Positions 56,151 through 64,000 of a stretch of 64,000 nucleotides of DNA are shown here, piece by piece. Both the position numbers and the translations under genes were made by a program. The notes beneath the pieces were generated by a model. The model was not told where the DNA came from, searched no databases, and saw only the letters and a program-made list of their open reading frames with translations. The stretch covers positions 6,580,502 through 6,644,501 of the forward strand of contig JAKSZT010053881.1 of assembly GCA_026826555.1 (NCBI GenBank). Direction: 5' to 3'. This DNA comes from Tolypeutes matacus. Taxonomy: Eukaryota > Chordata > Mammalia > Cingulata > Chlamyphoridae. Numbering within the stretch: the stretch's first letter is position 1; every line of letters begins with the position of its first letter.

Positions 56151-56488
56151 ATCTCCCACCTCTTTCTACTCAACAAATAATTATTGAGAAATTTTTACGT
56201 GCGGGTGCACACCGAACTTTGCTAAGAGCTCAAAGGTGCATGAGGCAGAAAAGTACTGAACTGGATGTTTGTGGCACAGTAAGGATAATGGAGCTCTCGG
56301 CACTCCCTAAGTGTGGAAGAGGCATAAGATATTGTTTGGGAGGCCAAGTGGGATATCGGTACTCATTTCAAACATCATTTGTGTTTAAATGTCTTTTAAT
56401 GCTTGAAGAACGTTAAACCTTTGTATTTTATGGACAGAAATTAACATTATAAAACTAGGCTGATTTGGTAATAAATAGCAATTTAATT
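56151..56488. other. Intronic DNA, no gene seen
   Basis: AACAAATAATTATTGAGAAA near 56,172 resembles an ancient-repeat phrase. A 94-codon frame (56,132-56,416) lacks motifs. Confidence 0.4.
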
Positions 56489-56489
56489 T

Positions 56490-57205
56490 TTTATTTTTAA
56501 ATTTATTTTGAAATAGTTTCAAACTTACAGGACAGTTTAAAAAAAGAAATAATGCAAGCTTTATACAAAAAACTCCAAACTACTCCCACCCACACCCCCA
56601 AACACCCGGATCCATTAAATTTAACATTTTGCTATCCTTTCCCTCCCTCCCTCCCTTCTTTTCTTCTTTCCTTCCGCCCTCCCTCCTACCCTTCCTTCTT
56701 TCCATCCATCCACCTATCTACTTTGTGAACATTTGAGAGCACGTTGCATATATCATACTCTTTGAGCACATAATTCTTCCATGTACATTTCCTATGAACA
56801 AGGATATTCATTTATGTAATCACCTAGTACACTTAAAAAGGTCAATAAATTTAATATTGGTATAAAACCTACATTCTATATTCCACTTTTGTCTTATGTC
56901 CCAATATGTCCCTTTTTTTTTTTTACCTGATTGCGTCGTCTTTTTGGTGCATTGCTGTGCCACTGCACGGGGGCCTTGCGCCTGTCTGCACTGCTGCATG
57001 GTCTCTGCATAGGTCTGGGACACCTTTTTTCTTCACCAGGAGGTCCTAGGGATCAAACCCGGGTCCTCCATATGGTAAATGGGAGCTCAATTGCTTAAGC
57101 CACAGCCACTTCCCCCAATATGTCCTTTTGAACCACTTATCTTCTATTCTTTGATTCCATCTAATATCAAACATTGCATTTAATTGTATTATCTCTTTAG
57201 TTTCT
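56490..57205 (-). mobile_element. Ancient L1 (L1M) 3' end, split by a SINE
   Basis: Complement of an old L1M 3' region: TTTCAAACTTACAGGACAGT, GAACATTTGAGAGCACGTTG, TTTCCTATGAACAAGGATAT, CATTTATGTAATCACC and GTCCCAATATGTCC. A CCCT/CCTT-rich tract (56,638-56,715) has expanded inside. The copy resumes after the SINE with AATATGTCCTTTTGAACCAC. Confidence 0.8.
56912..57114 (-). mobile_element. DAS-type SINE
   Basis: Minus-strand copy: head GGGAAGTGGCTGTGGCTTAA, B box GGGTTTGATCCCTAGG, body with TCCTGGTGAAG, a long second body block, then the A tail. CCAATATGTCC flanks it perfectly (56,901-56,911 and 57,115-57,125). Confidence 0.92.
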
Positions 57206-57211
57206 CTTTGT

Positions 57212-58860
57212 TTTTAATTGCAGAGACATATATATATATATACAACATTCCAACCCCTCCCAAACTTACAATTCATTGGGATTAATCACATTCACAATGT
57301 TGCAGTATCCTTACCACCATCCTTTCCTAAAACTTTCCCTTCACCCCTCCCACACTTTCCCCTATTAACAACACCTTTCCTTAGTGTGGTACATTTGCTA
57401 AAGTTGATGAACACATATTGAAGCGTTGCTACTAACCATGGTCTATACTTTACATTATAGTTTACACTTTGCATCACACAATTTTATAGGTTTTGACAAA
57501 ATGTATAATGGCCTGGATCTGTCATTGCAATGTCATCCAAAACAATTCCAATGTCCCAAAAATGCTCCATGTTGTGCCTATTCTTCCCTTTCTCTCCCCT
57601 CATAACCTCTGGTGACCACTGTTTTTATATCAATGTTACCAGTTCTTCCATTGCTAGAATAATAATAAGTCTACTTTTGTCCATAGTTGCATTCCCCCCC
57701 TTATGTTTGTTCATGCCTCAATCTTGAGGATATGGGGATGGTGATGCCCACTCTGTTTCTGATTGAGAGGGTCTTAGATCCCATGGAGCAGATGGATGGA
57801 ACTGTCTTGCTTGAAGTTGTAGATACTCTCTGTTTTGGGGGATGGGCATTGTCCATCATCATCCTTTTGATACTTGTCTTGGGTGAGTCTAGTGAGCTGG
57901 AGAGTAAGTATTGTAACTCTGCTGAGATTCATGTCTCAACCAGCATATGAACACAAATAAGATTTAAGTTTCTGAGACATATATTTAATGAGACTAGTGC
58001 TCATAACAGGTTCAATAAAAGGGGCAAAAGAGCTATGTGTAGGGAAATTAAAAATGAGTCTAATTTTATTACATTGGGTGGTATATATTCCAAGGCAAGG
58101 TCCACTGACATGATCCCAATTCTTGAGATTGTCTTTCCTGCCTGTAGTGTCTAGATGTCTCTAGAGCCCTTAGAAACTACCCTGCTTGAGGCACTGTTTA
58201 CTGTGGTAGTCAGTGAGATGCTCCTGAGATATGCATAAGCCTAACCTCTGGAATGACCTCCCAACTCACTTTGAAATCTCTTAGTCATAAACAGTCATTT
58301 GTATTTAGTATTTGCCCCTTTTGGTCAAGGTCTTTTTCAAATGCATCACTAGTTGGCGCTTGGTAATAAACTCTCAGTGGCAGGGAGGCTCATCCCTGGG
58401 AGTATGTTCCACACCAGGGGGAAGGTAGTGCGCTTATATGCTATGTTTGGCTTAGAGAGAGGCCACCTTTGAGTAACAAGCAGGCTTTCAGGAGGTAACT
58501 CTTAGGCAATATATAATACTAGGCTAAATTTCAATTTCACAAAAACAAGGTTCTTAAGTACAACCATCATATCAAGGGCCTGGTGTATTGCTCTGTCCTC
58601 CCTCTCTAGGTACTGCCCAAGTACTCTAGGGATTCTTGCCACTTTATTAGAGAATATAGCAGGACTTCCCAGGATGGAATTGAATATTCTTTTTGTTATT
58701 GTATGGGTCTCCAACCACCGAGACAACACCCTATGAACACCTGAACATGTTCATATTCTGTAAAAGCACCCCAGGTGCACCCCTCCCCACACATCTCCCC
58801 ATCACTGACACCCCACACCAGTGATCCTCCCCTGCCACAGTTGCAACACATCTGCAATCC
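57212..58860 (-). mobile_element. L1 3' UTR, minus strand, copy A (long form)
   Basis: Complement of the lineage's L1 3' UTR: TTAGTGTGGTACATTTGCTA, TTTTGACAAAATGTATAATG, GGTACTGCCCAAGTACTCTA, GGGTCTCCAACCACCGAGAC and CCCCAGGTGCACCCCTCCCC. The same phrases recur in copy B (59,045 onward). Copy A carries about 860 bp (57,650-58,510) that copy B lacks. It has no ORF2 sequence and ends in A-rich DNA. Confidence 0.8.
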
Positions 58861-59044
58861 AAAACCTCACCCTCAAAAAAGCCAAAAATAAAAAATAAAA
58901 ATAATTTAAAAAATAAAATAAAAAATAAATAAAATACAAAAATAAAAAGTAAAATGTTCTTCATTGCATCTTTCATCACTGTATGAGCTGTTGTCTTTTA
59001 TGTACAGTGAAAATTTCTTCTTTAAGTTCCCCCAGTTTCTTATT
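58861..59044. repeat. A-rich spacer between two L1 copies
   Basis: AAAATAAA-type low-complexity sequence (58,868-58,950) followed by about 95 bp of unassigned AT-rich DNA. Confidence 0.7.
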
Positions 59045-60200
59045 TTTTTGCTTTATTTTCAAAGAAGCTTTATATTACAGAAAAGTCATGTAGAAAATAT
59101 AAGGGGGGATTCCCATATACCCCACTCCCTCCGCCTCTTCCACTCTCCTCTATGAATAACATCTTACATGAGTATGGTGCATTTGTTACAATTGATAAAC
59201 AACTATTGAAGCATTGCTACTGACCATGGTCAGTGGTTTACCTTATGGCTTACATTTTGTACCATATACTTTTACAGGTTTTGACAAAATGTATAATGGC
59301 CTGTATCTGTCATTGCAAGATTGTGCAGAACAATTCCAATACCCTAAAAATATCCTATGTTCCATCTATTCTATTCTTCCCTTTCCGTCCCCTTGGAACA
59401 TATGGTAAGCACTAAGTTTCAGTTTTTGAAGAATAAGGCTCATAGTTACATGCATTAATATTGAGGACTTGACATACTGGTCTGTTTTCTTTTATTAGGC
59501 ACTGCCTATGTTCACGAGAGATTCTTACCCCTCTAACTGAGAACATAGCAGAACTCCCCAGGATGGGAGTTTAATATTTTCTTGTTTATTATGTGGGTCT
59601 CCACCCACTAAGATAACACACTATAACAAGATGAACACTTTCATATTGCATAGAAGCATGCCCCAGGTGCACCCCTTTCCCATATATCCCCCCATCCCCA
59701 ATGCCCTGCACCAGTAACCCTCCCATGCCATATTTGCCAAAAGAACATTCCCACCATTGCAGTTTTAACCATAAGCCTACAGATCCCCAGAGTACACCTG
59801 TTCCTTCCTTCAGCCCTACCCCCAGTTCCATGGATAGTCCAACCCAACCCCACCACCTTACACCCCCTCACATTCCTGCACTGTTGAACCCAATCACTTC
59901 CCTGCACCACTATCACACCCATCCATTCCCCAGCCACCCTGTTCCACCTTGTCATAGGTTTTGCCCATATTGAACATCAGCTCACCACATTCTACTCCCT
60001 TTCTGTTTCCTGATAACCTATCTTTCAGACTCTAGCTCTGTGAGTCTGATCAATTTGTTTAAGTCATATCATTGAGGTCATGTAATATTTGTCTTTCAGT
60101 GACTGGCTTCCTTCACTCAACATAAGGGCTTCAAGATTCATTCATCTTGTCCCATGTGTTAATACTGCATTCTTTCTTACAGCTGGGTAATATTCCGTTG

Positions 60201-60207
60201 TGTATAT

Positions 60208-60249
<42 letters not shown>
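60201..60249. repeat. (TA)n microsatellite in L1 3' UTR
   Basis: About 24 TA units with one AA interruption at 60,220-60,221. Confidence 0.95.
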
Positions 60250-60252
<3 letters not shown>

Positions 60253-60518
60253 CACCACAATTTGCTTATCCATTCATCTGTTGATGGACACTTGGGTTAC
60301 TTCCAACTTTTGGCAATAGTGAATAATGCCACTATGAACATTGATGTGCATAAATCTGTTCGTGTCCCTGCTTTCAGTTCTTCTTGGATATATATCCAGT
60401 AGTGGGATTGCTGGATCATATGGCAGTTATATAATTAGCTTCCTGAGGAACTGCCAAACAGTCCCCCACAATGGCTGTACCATTCTACATCCCCACCAAG
60501 AGTGAAGAAGTGTTCCTA

Positions 60519-61384
60519 CATTATCTTCTAGGAGCTTTCTGGTCTTGGCTTTTATATTTAGATCTTTGAGCCATCTTGAGTTAATTTTTGTAGAGGGCAT
60601 GAGATGATGATCCTCTCATTCTTTTATTGAAGAGGCCATTCTGTCCCACTTGAGTGGGCTTGGTGGCCTTGTTGAATATCATTTGACCATAAATGCAAGG
60701 ATCTGTATCAGAACTCTAATTTGCTTCCATTGGTCAGTATGTCTATCCTTGTGCCAATACCATGCAGTTTTGACTACTGTAACTTTGTAGTATGCTTTAA
60801 AGTCAGGTAACATGATCCCTCCAATTTCATTTTTCTTTTTCAATATTTTTTTCACTATTTGGGGCCACTTGCTCTTCCAAAAAAATTCATACTTTTTCCA
60901 ATTCAGTAAAAAATGCTGTTTTAATTTTTATTGGGATTGTGTTAAATCTGTCTTCCAATCCATGAACATGGAATATTCTTCCATTTATTTAGGTCTTCTC
61001 TGATTTCCTTTAACAATGTTGTGTAATTTCTGTGAACAAGCCCTTTACATCTTTAGTTAAGTTTATTCCTAGATATTTGATTATATTTAGTTTCTCTTGT
61101 TAATGGAATTTTTTTCTTGATTTTTCTCCTCAGATTGGTCAGTTCATTGTACCAAAGTGCTACTGATTTTTGCAATTTGATCTTATATCTTGCCACTTTA
61201 CTGAACTTGTTTATCAGCTCTAGAAGCTTTGTTGTAGACTTTTCAGGGCTTTCTACATATAGGATCATGTCATCTGCAAATAGGGAAATTTTTACTTCTT
61301 CCTTTCCAATTTGGATGTCTTTTATTTCTTTTTCTTGCCTAAGTGCTCAAACATGTACTTCTAACACAATGTTAAATAAGAGCA
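60519..61384 (-). pseudogene. L1 ORF2 fragment (reverse-transcriptase domain and downstream)
   Basis: L1 ORF2 encodes the endonuclease and reverse transcriptase that carry out target-primed reverse transcription in the nucleus. This fragment begins (minus strand) within the RT domain. The catalytic FADD motif is encoded at 61,269-61,280, and an open stretch continues to 61,053 with the SKVARYKIKLQKS segment that follows the palm in L1 RTs. Beyond it a YNQISRN-like stretch, stops and frame changes appear. The reading resumes with phrases for the [14 protein letters not shown] region near 60,530. The 5' part (endonuclease) and the C-terminal part are missing, so it is inactive. Confidence 0.85.
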
Positions 61385-62541
61385 GTCTTCCGGGAAGATG
61401 GCGGACTAGTAAGACACGGGAATCTCTTCTCCAGAAAAATAGCTAGAGGACAGGCTGAAACAGCCCCAAAAAAGATATTCTAGGGTTTAGGACAGCGGGT
61501 GAAGGCTGCACACCACCCAGAGGAAAGAGGGAAATCACGACATGACAGAACCATGAGTTGGAACCAGTGGTGGCTGCTGCTGCTGGCACCCTCCCCCACA
61601 CTAAAAACTCTTTAGAACTCCCATGCCTCCGGGCCTGCGACTATAGACAAAGGGGCTCCAGGGATCTACCAGCCCAGGACAGGGGAGAGAGAGGGACACA
61701 GCCTAAGGCTGACTCAGCTTCTGACCCACAAATCTGGTCTGCTGTGCCCCACAAGCCCTTCCAGGCCGGGTGGGACCACACAGTGGTTTGCCCTGGGAGC
61801 CAGCGAAGGACTGGATAAATCTGACCCTTGCAATCTCCCTCTCTTCTAGCCTGGACTAATTGTTGAGGACTTTCCAGGAAAGGGGAGAGAGAGGGACACA
61901 GCCTAAGGCTGACTCAGCTTTTGACTCACAAATTTGGTCTGCTGTGTCCCAAGAGCCCTTCCAGGCTGGGTGGGACTGTGCCATTGTTTGCCTTAGAGCC
62001 TGCAAGGGGCTAAAGATATACAACCCTCCCGATCTCCTCTTCTGCTAACAGAGACTGATTGTTGAGGACTCAGAGGGGAGTGGAAATATCTCCTAGCTGG
62101 GAAAAGGGAGGGGGCTGCCAGAGAATGCTGGAGAACTATCTCAGAGAAAGTTTGAATTACAAGGCTCCTAGCCTCCAGACAGGAAGCTCTATCACATTGA
62201 TCTGGTCTGTATTGCAACAAATACACTCTGACCAGGCATTGAATTGAGAGCTGCCAAAGAGCGGCCTCTTCTGGCAGACCAAGGAAGTGCGCACAAGAAA
62301 ATTAAAAATAAGGAGGAGAGGCTTTTTCTGGCCCCTATAGCCTCCTTGCCCAAGGCCCTAGGAAGCGACACTAAAACCAATTACTAGGTCCAGTGCCCAG
62401 TTTTGAGAAACCAGCAGGACAATTTTAACAATTCAGGTCGAGCCAAAAATCAAAGAGCTGTGGTAATTCACAGCCTCCTGCCACTAAATCCCTATAAAAC
62501 AGAAAGACGTAGAGCATCTGAGGAAACTACATCCTAACCAG
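61385..62541 (+). promoter_or_regulatory. L1 5' UTR / internal promoter
   Basis: G+C-richer than the flanks. It starts with an ETS-like CTTCCGG (61,388-61,394) and a YY1-like AAGATGGCGG (61,395-61,404). The human L1 promoter has YY1 at the same place, where it fixes the start site. Two tandem units of about 200 bp (61,672-61,871 and 61,872-62,070) follow. Confidence 0.75.
61672..62070 (+). repeat. Two ~200-bp tandem units in the L1 5' UTR
   Basis: GGGACACAGCCTAAGGCTGA starts at 61,693 and again at 61,893, exactly 200 bp apart. ATTGTTGAGGACT ends each unit (61,859 and 62,058, 199 bp apart). Both contain TCTGGTCTGCTGTG/TTTGGTCTGCTGTG and CCCTTCCAGGC. The units differ by scattered substitutions. 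Confidence 0.9.
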
Positions 62542-63465
62542 ATGCCTAAACATCAGCAAAAAATTACGAGCCATACTAAGAAAATAAAAGACGTGGCCCA
62601 AGAAAAGGAATACATCAAAGTCCCAGAAAACATGCAGAATTTGAGAGAACTTAACAGCGAGATGAGCACAAATTTCCAAAATCAAATTAATGAGTTGAAA
62701 GACAATATAGTTAAAGATAAATGACATCAAGAAGACATTGAGCGAACGCAAAGAAGAATTTGAAATCCTGAACAGAAAAGTAACAGAGCTCATGGGAATG
62801 AAAAACACAATAGGTGAAGTAAAAAACACATTTGATGCATACAACAGCAGACTTGAAATGATAGAAGAAAGAATGAGTGATAGTGAAGACAGAGCAGCTA
62901 AAATTGGAGAAAAGAACGGAGAGAGAAAAGAATGGAAAAAATTGAGCAGGTGCTCAGAGAGTTGAGTGACAACACAAAACGCAACAACATATGTGTCATG
63001 GGAGTTCCAGAAGGGGAAGAGAAGGGAAAAGGGGCAGAAAGAGTATTTGAGGAAATAATAGCTGAAAATTTCCCAACTCTTACAAAAGAAATGAACTTAC
63101 ATGTCCAAGAAGCACACCATACCCCATTCAGAATAAATCCAAATAGACTTACTCCAAGACACATACTACTCAGAATGTCAGACGTCAAAGATAAAGAGAA
63201 AATTCTCAGAGCAGCATGAGAGAAGCAAATGATTACATACAAGGGACATCCAGTAAGACTTAGTGCAGATTTCTCTTCAGAAACCATGGAGGCAAGAAGA
63301 CAGTGGTATGATACAATTAGGAAACTGAAAGAGAAAAACTGCCAGCCGAGAATTCTTTATCCAGCAAAACTGTCCTTCAAATATGAAGGTGAGTATAAAG
63401 TATTCACAAACAAACAGAAGCTAAGAGAGTTGCAAAAAAGAATCCACCTTTGCAGGAAATATTAA
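62542..63465 (+). pseudogene. L1 ORF1 (RNA-binding ORF1p), frame-broken
   Basis: ORF1p is the trimeric RNA chaperone of L1 particles. Segment 1 (62,542-62,724) and segment 2 (62,738-62,965) are Lys/Glu/Gln-rich, suiting the N-terminal coiled coil. Segment 3 (62,932-63,219) holds the RRM, with NNICVMGVPEGEEKGKG and ENFPTL. Segment 4 (63,229-63,465) holds the C-terminal domain with KEKNCQPRILYPAKLSF and TNKQKLREL. About 308 codons in all, near the usual L1 ORF1 length. Damage: a frameshift near 62,720 and another near 62,930. A TGA at 63,217-63,219, where CGA (Arg) would be expected, fits CpG decay. Confidence 0.9.
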
Positions 63466-63605
63466 AGGAAGCCTTAGAACCCGAAAGAAAAAGACAGGAG
63501 AGAGAGGCTTGGAGGAGAGTATAGAAGAAAGAAAAGCATAAAGGATAACCAAAAGAGTAAAAAGACAGACAAAAATAAGATGACATATGAAAACCAAAGA
63601 ATAAA

Positions 63606-64000
63606 ATGGAGGAAGTAACTAGTGCATTTACAGTAATATCATTGAATGTGAATGGATTAAACTCCCCAATAAAAAGATACAGACTGATAGAATGGATAAA
63701 AAATATGAGCCATCCATGTGCTGCTTACAAGAAACTCACCTGAGACACGGGGATGCAAACCGGCTGAAAGTAAAAGGTTGGAAAAAGATACTCCACGCAA
63801 ACAGTAACCAGAAAAGAGCAGGGGTAGCTATACTAATATCAGATAAAACAGACTTTAAAGGCAAAAAATTTATAAGAGATACAGAAGGCCATTATATATT
63901 AATAAAAGGGATGATCTACCAGGAAAATATAGCAGTCATAAATATCTTCACATCTAACCAGGGTGCCCCAAAATATATGAGACAAACTCTGGCAAAACTG
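63606..64000 (+). pseudogene. L1 ORF2 start (endonuclease domain), frame-broken and cut by the window
   Basis: The first ATG at 63,606 gives a frame with SLNVNGLNSPIKR, the N-terminal signature of the L1 AP-type endonuclease with its Asn. That frame stops at TGA 63,741-63,743. From about 63,713 the family sequence continues in another frame: LQETHL, with the catalytic Glu, then GVAILISD and GHYILIKG. So one frameshift lies near 63,700. The rest (reverse transcriptase, Cys-rich end) lies outside the window. Confidence 0.88.

Larger units (their letters stand above)
59045..61384 (-). mobile_element. L1, minus strand, copy B: 3' UTR plus part of ORF2
   Basis: From right to left on the minus strand it reads ORF2 from the reverse-transcriptase palm (61,384-60,519), then 3' UTR (60,518-59,045). 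A (TA)n tract lies at 60,201-60,249. The join at about 60,519 skips the C-terminal part of ORF2. The 5' portion is interrupted at 61,384/61,385 by the plus-strand L1; AACACAATGTTAAATAAGAG is the last phrase of copy B before the break. Confidence 0.88.
61385..64000 (+). mobile_element. LINE-1, plus strand, 5'-complete, continues beyond the window
   Basis: Order: 5' UTR (61,385-62,541), ORF1 (62,542-63,465), inter-ORF spacer, ORF2 start (63,606). The 5' end GGGAAGATGGCGGACTAG resembles the 5' terminus of mammalian L1s. It sits inside minus-strand L1 copy B, and the second copy of its target duplication must lie to the right of the window. ORF1 and ORF2 carry frameshifts and a stop, so this copy is dead although its promoter could still be active. 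Confidence 0.92.

Noticed and set aside
61993..62380. Antisense frames in the L1 5' UTR, considered as an ORF0-like gene
   Set aside because: ORF0 is described from primate L1s. These frames show no similarity I can point to and no promoter evidence.
62898..63287. 129-codon minus frame over L1 ORF1
   Set aside because: Antisense shadow of the ORF1 RRM region.

Overview
The window is a piece of a placental-mammal nuclear genome, most likely a xenarthran close to the nine-banded armadillo. The main evidence is about fifteen copies of a tRNA-Ala-like SINE. Each has a B box followed by a conserved gaccTCCTGGTGAAGGC-type body and an A-rich tail, which is the architecture of the armadillo DAS-SINE family. 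The L1 3' ends and one LTR family also look lineage-specific. There are no operons, no bacterial genes and no CRISPR array.

Layout. Positions 1-20,500 look intergenic: two microsatellites at the left edge, then ERVL/MaLR-type LTRs, 3' ends of L1, DAS SINEs, and MIR/L2 relics set in AT-rich unique DNA. At about 20,540-21,480 lies a sharp CpG island. It has a CCAAT box, an AP-1 site, G-quadruplex-capable runs, a (CCG)n tract and a good splice donor at 21,334, with a second and even better donor at 21,662. I read this as the promoter and 5' non-coding first exon of a plus-strand gene whose identity I cannot establish. Everything from 21,334 to the right edge would then be its first intron or DNA beyond it. 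I found no convincing coding exon there. Short open frames are scattered but none is recognisable.

The putative intron (about 21.3-56.4 kb) holds more DAS SINEs, several of them dimeric and one an apparent trimer around an assembly gap. It also has L2 and MIR relics, an MLT2-like solo LTR, a 504-bp hAT-type DNA transposon with clear terminal inverted repeats, a second copy of the lineage-specific LTR, and two 400-N gaps. The first gap is flanked by the same 47 bp on both sides, so it is probably an assembly artefact.

The right end (56.5-64 kb) is a LINE-1 pile-up. An ancient minus-strand L1 3' end is split by a SINE. Two younger minus-strand L1 3' ends lie side by side, the second reaching back into the reverse-transcriptase domain. 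A plus-strand L1 with an intact 5' end has landed inside that second copy at about 61,385 and runs off the window. Its 5' UTR contains a roughly 200-bp tandem duplication and begins with ETS- and YY1-like sites. Its ORF1 and ORF2 are broken by frameshifts and a stop.

I see no clear case for a new biological system. The best leads are the multimeric SINE architecture, the L1 5' UTR duplication, the orphan CpG-island first exon, and a perfect palindrome resembling an RFX X-box.
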